NCBI GenBank assembly: GCA_964562375.1
Contig: CAZLSW010000026.1
Location: forward strand, 1 to 39,016
Length of the DNA: 39,016 bases
DNA from: JAJPXC01 sp964562375
GTDB taxonomy: Bacteria > Bacteroidota > Bacteroidia > Bacteroidales > Muribaculaceae
Direction of reading: 5' to 3'
Shown here: one piece after another, positions 24,911 through 33,300 of the stretch
How the letters are laid out: the number at the start of each line of letters is the position of its first letter
Position numbering within the stretch: position 1 is the stretch's first letter
Notes under the pieces: model-generated
The model's input: only the letters and a program-made list of their open reading frames with translations
Database searches by the model: none
What the model was told of the DNA's origin: nothing
Position numbers and translations under genes: made by a program

Positions 24911-25670
24911 AATCGCAGCCTTACCCATAGATATCGTCTGGGGCGACAAGAAAGAAAACATGCTCCAGGTGGCCGAGGCGCTCAACCGTCTCCCCAAGGA
25001 TACCGACATCGCCGTGCTTCCCGAGCTTTTCTCCACGGGTTTTCTTCCCGATCGTGACCTCATATCCGACCAAGCGGAGACGCTTACGGGTCCTACAGTG
25101 GATGCTTTGCGTCGCTGGGCCGCTTTTTTCAATCTGGGTATCTGTGGCTCGTTCCTGTGCAGGGTAGGGGACGCCTATTACAACCGCGGTTTCTTTATCG
25201 AGCCCTCTGGGGAGGGAACTTTCTATGACAAGCATCATCTGTTTAATCTGAGTCGTGAGGCCGACTTGTTGACCAGGGGCCAGCAACGAGTGCCGGAGAT
25301 TCGTTTTCGCGGCTGGAACATATCATTTATCATTTGCTACGACCTGCGTTTCCCCACATGGGATCGCAACAACGACCTGAAATACGACCTGATGCTTGTC
25401 CCGGCCAACTGGCCGTCGACGCGACGCTTGGCTTGGGATTGCCTATCGGCAGCTCGAGCGATTGAAAATCAGGCCTACTGGGTGGGAGCCAACCGGTCAG
25501 GGCGTGACGACTATGGGGAATACCCGGCCGACATGACCGTCATCTATGACTATCTTGGTCAACCGCTCGCCAAAGGGTCAAAACCCGGGGAGGCCGTGAT
25601 CGCCGAATTTGAGCGTAAGGATATGGACTCGTTCCGCGAGAAGTTTCCAATTTGGCGTGACAACGACTGA
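24906..25670 (+). CDS. Nitrilase-superfamily amidase (omega-amidase-like)
   Basis: A carbon-nitrogen hydrolase with the Glu-Lys-Cys triad: E40 in VLPELF, K109 in FYDKHHLF and C144 in FIICYDLRFP. Length 254 fits the YafV/Nit2 omega-amidase group, which hydrolyses 2-oxoglutaramate or 2-oxosuccinamate, products of glutamine or asparagine transamination. That would suit this nitrogen-rich neighbourhood, but substrate is inference. The best start is a TTG at 24906, giving MKIAALPIDIVWGDK, the usual family N-terminus. The next in-frame ATG (24960) would cut off the first beta-strand. Confidence 0.88.
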   Translation: MKIAALPIDIVWGDKKENMLQVAEALNRLPKDTDIAVLPELFSTGFLPDRDLISDQAETLTGPTVDALRRWAAFFNLGICGSFLCRVGDAYYNRGFFIEPSGEGTFYDKHHLFNLSREADLLTRGQQRVPEIRFRGWNISFIICYDLRFPTWDRNNDLKYDLMLVPANWPSTRRLAWDCLSAARAIENQAYWVGANRSGRDDYGEYPADMTVIYDYLGQPLAKGSKPGEAVIAEFERKDMDSFREKFPIWRDND

Positions 25671-25750
25671 AATCGCGTGATTTTGTTACAAAAAGCACCT
25701 CATTTTTATCATTTTTCCAAGAAAAATCGATTTTTCAAGAAATTTTCTCA
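25670..25750 (+). terminator. AT-rich hairpins after the nitrilase gene, before dapF promoter
   Basis: A 5-bp hairpin (25670-25674 with 25679-25683) ends in TTTTGTT just at the nitrilase stop. Further on, ATTTTTC (25711-25717), GAAAAAT (25721-25727) and ATTTTTC (25730-25736) form two mutually exclusive stems sharing the middle arm. GAAAAATCGATTTTTC (25721-25736) is a perfect palindrome. All lie upstream of the dapF promoter, so they most likely terminate the thr-nitrilase transcript. Confidence 0.5.
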
Positions 25751-25757
25751 AAAAATT

Positions 25758-25788
25758 GTTGGTATTTGCGACAAAATGCTTACCTTTG
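25758..25788 (+). promoter_or_regulatory. Bacteroidetes-type promoter for the dapF-purF run
   Basis: TACCTTTG (25781-25788) is a full -7 match, and GTTG (25758-25761) is 19 nt upstream, the same arrangement as at thrA. The predicted start near 25795 leaves a leader of about 24 nt before the dapF ATG at 25819. A Shine-Dalgarno-like AAGG lies just before the ATG. Confidence 0.7.
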
Positions 25789-25818
25789 TGCCGTAATCAT
25801 TACTTAACACTCTAAGGT

Positions 25819-26670
25819 ATGGCAAAAGAAGAGGTTTTAGCGTTCACTAAAATGCATGGAATCGGCAACGATTACATCTACCTCGATTGCCGCGCCCGTT
25901 TCCCGGAAAATCTTCCTGAGCTTTCCTACCGCCTGAGCGACCGTCATCGCTCGATAGGTGGCGATGGGATTATCACTGTAAGCAAAAGCAATGTCGCCGA
26001 CTTGCGTATGCGCATCTTCAACGCCGACGGCTCGGAGGCTCGCATGTGTGGTAACGGAGCACGTTGCGTAGGCAAGCTCGCCTACGACCATGGGATGATT
26101 TCAAAGACCCGATTCACCCTTGAGACACTCGGAGGGATCAAGACCCTCGACCTTCATCTTGGCAAGGATGGCAAGGTGGAGAGCGTGACTGTTGACATGG
26201 GCGAGCCTTCGCTTGAGCCTGCTTCTATTCCTGTGGAAGACGATGACAAGGTGATTGACCAGCCGGTAAGGGTTGGGTCTACCGAGGTGCGCCTCACTGC
26301 CGTGTCGATGGGCAACCCCCACGCTGTGGTGTTTGTCGACGATCTTTCGACGGTAGACGTTCACGGCCTTGGCAAGCTATTGGAGTGGCACAGGTTGTTC
26401 CCTGAGCGTGCCAATATAGAGTTCGCTGAGGTGTTGGCTCCAGGTGAGATACGTATGAGAGTGTGGGAACGCGGTTCGGGCGAGACCCAAGCTTGCGGCA
26501 CCGGCGCTTGCGCGGTGGCTGTAGCGGCCGCGATTACGGGACGCTCGCCTCGCAAGTCGCTAATCCACCTCTTGGGAGGTGACCTCCAAATCGACTGGCG
26601 CTCCAACGACAACCATGTGTATATGACGGGACCGGCTGAGGAAGCGTTCACGGGAAGTGTTAGGTGTTAG
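25819..26670 (+). CDS. dapF: Diaminopimelate epimerase
   Basis: DapF interconverts LL- and meso-diaminopimelate for lysine and peptidoglycan. The two catalytic cysteines are C77 (MCGNGARC) and C226 (ACGTGACAV). MHGIGNDYIYLD and GNPHAVVFVDD are further signatures. Length 283 is normal. The final residues VRC and the TAG stop are written in the GTGTTAG heptad array, so the C-terminus may have been reshaped by the repeat. It is followed 84 bp later by dapL, giving the two last steps of the aminotransferase variant of the DAP pathway side by side. Confidence 0.97.
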   Translation: MAKEEVLAFTKMHGIGNDYIYLDCRARFPENLPELSYRLSDRHRSIGGDGIITVSKSNVADLRMRIFNADGSEARMCGNGARCVGKLAYDHGMISKTRFTLETLGGIKTLDLHLGKDGKVESVTVDMGEPSLEPASIPVEDDDKVIDQPVRVGSTEVRLTAVSMGNPHAVVFVDDLSTVDVHGLGKLLEWHRLFPERANIEFAEVLAPGEIRMRVWERGSGETQACGTGACAVAVAAAITGRSPRKSLIHLLGGDLQIDWRSNDNHVYMTGPAEEAFTGSVRC

Positions 26671-26684
26671 TGATTAGTGAATAA
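26657..26684. repeat. Heptad tandem array GTGTTAG, about 4 copies, entering dapF
   Basis: Units start at 26657, 26664, 26671 and 26678 (GTGTTAG, GTGTTAG, TGATTAG, TGAATAA). The first two overlap the dapF 3' end and supply codons for VRC and the TAG stop at 26668-26670. Confidence 0.8.
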
Positions 26685-26708
26685 GTATAATAGCTTATAG
26701 GGTTCAAC

Positions 26709-26770
26709 GATAAAGATTAAAGGTTAAAAGGATAAAGGTAAAAAGGTAAGAAAGATGATAAAGGTTAACG
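26709..26770. repeat. Degenerate heptad/octamer array GATAAAG/GTTAAAG up to the dapL start
   Basis: Purine-rich units GATAAAG, ATTAAAG, GTTAAAAG, GATAAAG and GTAAAAAG follow one another from 26709 to about 26747. The motif GATAAAG then recurs across the dapL ATG (26757-26763), so codons 2-3 of DapL share the repeat sequence. The units differ in length (7 or 8). Confidence 0.6.
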
Positions 26771-27987
26771 ACAATTTTTGCAAGCTGCCAGGGAGCTACC
26801 TCTTTTCTGAGGTGGCGCGCAAGGTGAAAGCCTACGCCGAGGCCAACCCCACTGCCAAGATCATCAAGATGGGCATCGGGGATGTGACTCGTCCCCTGTG
26901 CCCCGCGGCGATCGCGGCGATGACCGAGGCGGTCAAGGACCAGGCATCGGCTGAGACTTTCCACGGCTACGGTCCCGAGACTGGCTACGATTTCCTGCGC
27001 CAAGCCATTGTGACGGGCGATTACGGCAAGCGTGGCGTGAAGGTGGAGCTTGACGAGATCTTCGTTAACGACGGCGCCAAGAGCGATACCGGCAACATCG
27101 GCGATATCCTTTCAGTCGATTGCAAGGTGGCTGTCACCGATCCAGTTTACCCAGTATATGTCGACACCAACGTGATGGCTGGCCGCGCCGGCGATCTTAA
27201 GGGCAACGGTTGCTGGAGCAACGTTATGTACCTTCCCTGCACGGTCGACAACGATTTCGTCCCCGCTCTTCCCAAGGAGACACCCGACGTGATCTACCTT
27301 TGCTATCCCAACAATCCTACCGGCACTACCCTTACCCGCGACCAATTGAAGGTGTGGGTCGACTATGCCCGAGCCAACGATGTGTTGATTCTTTTTGATT
27401 CGGCTTATGAGGCTTACATCACCCAGGAGGATGTGCCCCATTCCATATACGAGATCCCTGGAGCCAAGGAGGTGGCTATCGAGTTTCGCAGCTACTCCAA
27501 GACGGCGGGATTTACCGGCGTGCGTTGCGGCTACACGGTTGTTCCGAAGGCCCTGCAGGGCGTGAACACCAAAGGTGAGAAGGTAAGCCTGAACGCATTG
27601 TGGCGTCGCCGCCAGACCACCAAGTTCAACGGTGCTTCTTACATCGCCCAGCGCGGCGCTGCTGCCCTCTACACATCCCGTGGACGTGAGGAAACCGCGG
27701 CCACAGTAGCTTATTATATGGACAACGCCCGTATGCTTCGTGAGGCGATGCTCTCCCTGGGGTTGAAAGCCGTGGGCGGTGTCAACGCTCCTTACGTGTG
27801 GGTAAAAACACCCGATGGGCTGTCGTCGTGGGAGTTCTTTGACCTGTTACTGGAAAAGTGCTCCATCGTAGGCACTCCCGGTGTGGGCTTCGGTCCATCG
27901 GGCGAGGGTTACTTCCGATTCTCGGCGTTCTCGTCACATGAGGCTACCGAGGAAGCGGCCGGGCGACTTGCGCGTTTCATCAAATGA
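26755..27987 (+). CDS. dapL: LL-diaminopimelate aminotransferase
   Basis: DapL makes LL-diaminopimelate directly from tetrahydrodipicolinate and glutamate, bypassing the succinylase or acetylase steps. The 410 residues match the family. The PLP lysine is K249 in SYSKTAGFTGVRCG. YPNNPTGTTL (184-193) and the N-terminal MGIGDVTRPLCPA are family signatures. Its use of glutamate as amino donor fits the downstream glutamine synthetase and glutamate synthase genes. The start is the ATG at 26755; codons 2-4 resemble the upstream GATAAAG/GTTAAAG repeats. Confidence 0.97.
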   Translation: MIKVNDNFCKLPGSYLFSEVARKVKAYAEANPTAKIIKMGIGDVTRPLCPAAIAAMTEAVKDQASAETFHGYGPETGYDFLRQAIVTGDYGKRGVKVELDEIFVNDGAKSDTGNIGDILSVDCKVAVTDPVYPVYVDTNVMAGRAGDLKGNGCWSNVMYLPCTVDNDFVPALPKETPDVIYLCYPNNPTGTTLTRDQLKVWVDYARANDVLILFDSAYEAYITQEDVPHSIYEIPGAKEVAIEFRSYSKTAGFTGVRCGYTVVPKALQGVNTKGEKVSLNALWRRRQTTKFNGASYIAQRGAAALYTSRGREETAATVAYYMDNARMLREAMLSLGLKAVGGVNAPYVWVKTPDGLSSWEFFDLLLEKCSIVGTPGVGFGPSGEGYFRFSAFSSHEATEEAAGRLARFIK

Positions 27988-28002
27988 AAAGACTCGGAGT
28001 AT

Positions 28003-28026
28003 CGGATTATCAGATTATCATATTAG
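28003..28026. repeat. Octamer repeat CGGATTAT, 3 degenerate copies
   Basis: Units start at 28003, 28011 and 28019 (CGGATTAT, CAGATTAT, CATATTAG) in the dapL-glnN spacer. The array is short and imperfect but again fills the gap between two co-directional genes. Confidence 0.55.
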
Positions 28027-28027
28027 C

Positions 28028-28058
28028 ATTGCAATTAATAAACATCAAATTATACTTG
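28028..28058 (+). promoter_or_regulatory. Weak candidate promoter close to the glnN start
   Basis: TATACTTG (28051-28058) has one mismatch to TAnnTTTG, and ATTG (28028-28031) is 19 nt upstream. Transcription would begin at about the ATG (28065), implying a leaderless message, so this is only a weak candidate for separate glnN expression. Confidence 0.3.
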
Positions 28059-28064
28059 TAAATT

Positions 28065-30251
28065 ATGTTGAGATTTAAAGTAGTGGAAGAGGCTTTCGAC
28101 CGCAAAGCCGTTCCCGTTGAGATCCCCGCTGAGCGTCCCGACCAATATTACGGTTCGCTGGTGTTCAACCGCAAGAAGATGTATGAGTACCTCCCCAAGA
28201 AGACCTATGAGGCACTTATCGACGCGATCGAGAACAAGAAACCTATCTCTCGCGAGCTGGCCGACTCGGTAGCCGAGGGCATGAAGCGTTGGGCCGTAGA
28301 CAATGGCGCCCGCCACTACACCCACTGGTTCCATCCCCTTACCGACGGCACCGCTGAGAAGCACGACGCCTTTATCGAGCCTGACGGCAAGGGTGGCGTT
28401 GTAGAGGAGTTCACAGGCAAGTTGCTCGTGCAGCAGGAGCCTGACGCGTCGTCGTTCCCCAACGGCGGTATTCGCAACACCTTCGAGGCTCGCGGTTACT
28501 CGGCTTGGGATATCTCCTCGCCCGCTTTCATCCTCGACAAGACCTTGTGTATCCCCACTATCTTTATCTCCTACACCGGTGAGTCGCTCGACTACAAGAC
28601 CCCGCTGCTGCGCGCCTTGAACGCCGTTGACAAGGCTGGTACCGACGTTGCCCGCTACTTCGATCCCGAGGTTAACCATGTGATGTCCTACCTTGGCTGG
28701 GAGCAGGAGTACTTCCTGGTGGACGAGGCCCTGTACAACGCCCGTCCCGACCTGGTGCTTACCGGCCGTACCCTGATGGGCCACGAGAGCGCCAAGAACC
28801 AGCAGCTTGAGGACCACTACTTCGGCGCTATCCCCTCGCGTGTTGAGGCTTTCATGCTTGACCTTGAGATTGAGTGCCACAAGCTTGGTATCCCGGCCAA
28901 GACCCGTCACAACGAGGTGGCCCCCAACCAGTTTGAGCTCGCTCCTATCTTTGAGGAGACCAACCTTGCCAACGACCACAACCTGTTGCTCATGTCGCTG
29001 ATCGCTGAGGTGGCTCGTCGCCACAACTTCCGCGTGCTGCTCCACGAGAAGCCTTTCGCAGGCATCAACGGCTCGGGCAAGCACAACAACTGGAGCCTCG
29101 GCACCGACAAGGGCGTGCTCCTGTTCGCTCCTGGCAAGACCCCGATGGCCAACCTCCAGTTCATCACCTTCGTTGTTAACGTGATGGCCGCCGTGCACAA
29201 GCACAACGCGCTGTTGAAGGCCTCGATCATGTCGGCCACCAACGGCCACCGTCTGGGAGCCAACGAGGCACCGCCAGCCATCATCTCCATCTTCACCGGC
29301 AGCCAGCTCGCCGATATCCTCGATAAGCTCGAGAAGAGCACCAAGGACGAGTTGATCAACCTCGCCGGCAAGGAGGGTATGTCGCTCGGCTTGGCTCAAA
29401 TCCCCGAGCTGATGATTGACAACACCGACCGCAACCGCACGTCGCCCTTCGCCTTCACTGGCAACCGTTTTGAGTTCCGTGCCGTGGGTTCGTCGGCCAA
29501 CTGTGCTTCGGCAATGATCGCCCTCAACTCGGCAGTAGCTGAGCAGTTGACCGATTTCAAGGCCAAGGTTGACGAGCGCATCGCCCGAGGCGAGAGCCTC
29601 ACCCACGCCCTGCTTGAGGAGATTAAGGTGTTGATCACTCGCTCCAAGGCTATCCACTTCGATGGCAACGGCTACTCCGACGAGTGGAAAGAGGAAGCAG
29701 CCCGTCGCGGCTTGGACTGCGAGGGTTCAGTGCCTAAAGTGTTCGACGCTTACCTCAAGGACAGCTCCATCGAGATGTTCGACAAGCTGGGTGTGTTCTC
29801 CAAGGTAGAGCTTGAGGCTCGCAACGAGGTGAAGTGGGAGATGTACACCAAGAAGATCCAGATCGAGGCACGCGTGCTAGGCGACCTCGCCATCAACCAC
29901 ATCATCCCCGTGGCTACCCGCTACCAGTCGATTCTCGTTGACAACCTGGTGAAGATCAAGCACCTGTTCAGCGACGAGAAGAAAGCCGAGAAGATTGTGG
30001 CGCAGGACTTGGTGACCATCGAGAAGATCTCCGACCACATGTCGATCATCAAGGAGGAGGTGGACAAGATGGTACAGGCCCGCAAGAAAGCCAACCGCAT
30101 CGAGAACGAGCGTGAGAAGGCCATCGCCTACCACGACACTGTGGCTCCCTGCATGGAGGTGATCCGCTACCACATCGACAAGCTCGAGCTGATGGTCGAC
30201 AACGAGATGTGGCCTCTGCCCAAGTACCGCGAGCTCCTGTTCATCCGCTAA
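28065..30251 (+). CDS. glnN: Glutamine synthetase type III
   Basis: GSIII joins ammonia to glutamate with ATP and is the main glutamine synthetase of many Bacteroidales. At 728 residues it has the long type III length. It contains AINGSGKHNNWSLG (the ATP/glutamate site region), KTRHNEVAPNQFELAP (catalytic core), and a helical C-terminal extension of about 200 residues absent from type I. Codon use is highly biased, suggesting strong expression. The downstream spacer holds a 23-bp hairpin before gltB, so glnN may be expressed at a different level from gltBD. Confidence 0.97.
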   Translation: MLRFKVVEEAFDRKAVPVEIPAERPDQYYGSLVFNRKKMYEYLPKKTYEALIDAIENKKPISRELADSVAEGMKRWAVDNGARHYTHWFHPLTDGTAEKHDAFIEPDGKGGVVEEFTGKLLVQQEPDASSFPNGGIRNTFEARGYSAWDISSPAFILDKTLCIPTIFISYTGESLDYKTPLLRALNAVDKAGTDVARYFDPEVNHVMSYLGWEQEYFLVDEALYNARPDLVLTGRTLMGHESAKNQQLEDHYFGAIPSRVEAFMLDLEIECHKLGIPAKTRHNEVAPNQFELAPIFEETNLANDHNLLLMSLIAEVARRHNFRVLLHEKPFAGINGSGKHNNWSLGTDKGVLLFAPGKTPMANLQFITFVVNVMAAVHKHNALLKASIMSATNGHRLGANEAPPAIISIFTGSQLADILDKLEKSTKDELINLAGKEGMSLGLAQIPELMIDNTDRNRTSPFAFTGNRFEFRAVGSSANCASAMIALNSAVAEQLTDFKAKVDERIARGESLTHALLEEIKVLITRSKAIHFDGNGYSDEWKEEAARRGLDCEGSVPKVFDAYLKDSSIEMFDKLGVFSKVELEARNEVKWEMYTKKIQIEARVLGDLAINHIIPVATRYQSILVDNLVKIKHLFSDEKKAEKIVAQDLVTIEKISDHMSIIKEEVDKMVQARKKANRIENEREKAIAYHDTVAPCMEVIRYHIDKLELMVDNEMWPLPKYRELLFIR

Positions 30252-30259
30252 TATACAGG

Positions 30260-30330
30260 CATTTAGCATTTAGCGTTTAGCATTTAGCCAATTAGCTTTA
30301 CGCTAAACGCTAGATGCTAAATGCTAATCA
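30260..30330 (+). promoter_or_regulatory. Inverted heptad arrays forming a 23-bp hairpin between glnN and gltB
   Basis: The left array has ATTTAGC-type units from 30262; the right array has GCTAAAC/GCTAAAT-type units from 30303 to 30330. Bases 30260-30282 pair with 30303-30325 over 23 positions, the only non-Watson-Crick position being a G-U in RNA. The loop is 20 nt. No U-tract follows. It could limit readthrough from glnN into gltB, stabilise the glnN 3' end, or simply be a repeat-derived inversion. Confidence 0.75.
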
Positions 30331-30355
30331 CAAACATTACAGCAAGTAAAAAAAT

Positions 30356-33300
30356 ATGGCATTACCCAAAGCACAGGGCCTTTACGACCCGAGCCAGGAA
30401 AAAGACGCGTGTGGTGTTGGCCTTTTGGTCAACATCCGCGGTGTCAAAAGCCACCAATTGGTAGAGAAAGGCTTGCAAGTGCTCGAGCACATGGTGCATC
30501 GCGGCGCTGAGGGAGCCGATCCCAAAACCGGCGACGGTGCCGGAATCATGGTGCAAATACCCCACGAATTCATCCTCTTGCAAGGTATCGCGGTGCCCGA
30601 GAAGGGTCGCTACGGTTCCGGACTGGTATTCTTGCCCCGCAATGAGGACGAGCAGGGAATTATTATGGATATCATCGAGCGTGAGGCCATCGAGATGGGC
30701 TTGACGCTCTTGCCCGTGCGCGACGTGCCCACCAACAACGAGCAACTCGGTGAGGTGGCCCGCTCGGCCGAGCCTGTGATCAAACAGATTTTCATCGCCG
30801 ACGAGGTGAGCAACGACCCCATTGAGCCGCGCCTGTATATCCTGCGCCGCCGCATCGAGAAGAAGGTGGAGTCGTTGAAGATTCCCGGGAAGGCCGATTT
30901 CTATATCGTGTCGCTGTCATCGAAGCATATTGTCTACAAGGGCATGCTCTCGTCGCTGCAATTGCGCTACTACTTCCCCGACCTGATGAATCCCCATTTC
31001 ACCACGGCGATGGCGTTGGTACACTCGCGTTTCTCGACCAACACGTTCCCCACATGGTCGCTGGCACAGCCATTCCGCATGCTTGGCCACAACGGCGAGA
31101 TCAACACTATCCAGGGCAATCGCCTGTGGATGAAAGCCCGCGAATGTGTGCTTCATCCCGAGGCTTTCGGCGACAACGACTTGACGCCTATCCTGCAACC
31201 TAATATGAGCGACTCGGCTTCGCTTGACAACGCTTTGGAGTACTTCGTGATGGGCGGCATGAGCTTGCCTCACGCTCTCGCGATGCTCGTGCCTGAGAGC
31301 TTCAATGACAAGAACCCGATTTCGACCGACTTGAAGGCGTTCTTTGAGTTCCACTCCATCCTTATGGAGGCTTGGGACGGCCCCGCCACGCTGTTGTTCA
31401 GCGACGGCCGCTATGCGGGTGGCATGTTGGACCGCAACGGTCTGCGTCCCGCCCGCTGGCTGTTGACCCACAACGACACGATGGTGATAGCCTCCGAGAT
31501 GGGTGTGTTGACATTTGACGCCTCCGAGGTGAAGGAGAAAGGCCGCTTGCGTCCCGGCAAGATGCTGCTCGTGGACATGGAGCAGGGCAAGATCCTGCGC
31601 GACAAGGAGGTTAAAGAGCAACTGGCCAGCGAGTTCCCCTACCGCGATTGGCTGGAGAAGAACCGTATCAAGCTCGACAAAATCTCATCGGGCCGCAAGG
31701 TGGAGAACACCGTTGACGACCTTGAGCGTCATCTCCACTCGTTCAACTACCACCGTGAGGAGATCGAGAAGATTATCACCCCTATGGCGTTGGAGGCCAA
31801 GGAGCCGGTCAACTCGATGGGTAACGACACCCCCTTGGCCGTGCTGAGCGAGAAACCTCAGTTGCTGTTCAACTATTTCCGCCAGCATTTCGCCCAGGTG
31901 ACCAACCCGCCTATCGACCCGTTGCGTGAGGAGCTCGTGATGAGCCTCCACAGCTATATCGGCGCCATTAACCTCAACCTGATGGAGCCTACCAGCGACC
32001 TGTGCAAGATGGTGGAGCTGAAGCGTCCTATCCTCACCAACCAGGAGCTTGACATCCTGTGCAACCTGCGCTATAAGGGCTTCAACACCCGTAAATTGGC
32101 CATGACTTTCCCCGTGGCCGAGGGTGCCGAGGGAATGAAGAAAGCGATTGACGCCCTCTGTGACGAGGCTGAGAAGGCCGTTGACGAGGGTTGCAACTAT
32201 ATCGTGCTGAGCGACCGCGCGGTGGACAAGGACAACGCTCCTATCCCCTCGCTGCTGGCCACTTCGGCCGTGCATCACCACCTGATTGAGCGCAAGAAAC
32301 GTGTGCAGACTGCCCTTGTGGTCGAGACCGCCGACGCTCGCGAGGTGATGCATTTCGCCCTGCTTTCGGGCTACGGCGCATCGGCCGTCAACCCCTATCT
32401 GGCCTTCGCGGTGATCAACGACATCGTGAAGCGTGGCGAGATCCAGCTCGATTACCACACAGCCGAGAAGAATTACATCAAGGCTATCGACAAGGGCTTG
32501 CTGAAAGTGATGTCGAAGATGGGTATCTCCACTATCACATCCTACAAGGGCGCCCAATTGTTTGAGGCCATTGGCTTGGGTGAGGACTTGACCAAGGCTT
32601 ATTTCGGCCACACGATCTCCAAGATTGGCGGTATCGACCTCGAGGACTTGGTGAAGGACATCAAGCGCACCCATGAGGAGGCGTTCTCCGACGAGTTCAA
32701 CCCTTCGAAGCCTATCGAGCATATCGGCCAGTACGCGTTTCGCAAGGACGGCGAGAAGCACGCTTGGAATCCCGAGACGATCGCCACCCTGCAGCTTGCC
32801 ACCCGCTTGGGCAGCTACAAGAAGTTCAAGGAGTTCACCTCGCTGGTCGACAACAAGCCTGAGCCTATCTTCATCCGCGACTATCTCACCTACAAGAAGG
32901 GTGAGCCGATTCCCGTGGAGGAGGTAGAGCCTATTGAGAACATCATGCGCCGCTTCGTCACGGGTGCCATGTCGTTTGGCTCGATCAGTCGCGAGGCCCA
33001 CGAGGCTATGGGTATAGCCATGAACGCCATCGGAGCTCGCTCCAACACTGGCGAGGGCGGTGAGGACGCTGAGCGCTTCAAGCCCCGCGAGGACGGCACA
33101 AGCGCACGCTCGGCCATCAAGCAGGTGGCTTCGGGTCGTTTCGGTGTTACGGCCAATTACCTTGTTAACGCCGACGAGATCCAAATCAAGATTGCCCAGG
33201 GCGCCAAGCCCGGCGAGGGTGGCCAGTTGCCCGGATTCAAGGTCGACAAGATTATCGCCAAGACTCGCCACTCCATCCCTGGCATCTCGCTGATTTCGCC

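Noticed and set aside
28050..29657. A 535-codon open frame antisense to glnN
   Set aside because: It exactly mirrors the strongly biased codons of glnN, has a low-complexity Leu/Val/Gly/His composition, and resembles no protein. glnN is unmistakable on the other strand.
30260..30330. A CRISPR array, suggested by repeated ATTTAGC units
   Set aside because: Units are 7 bp with no spacers of 25-40 bp and no cas genes. They are simple tandem repeats in inverted arrangement.
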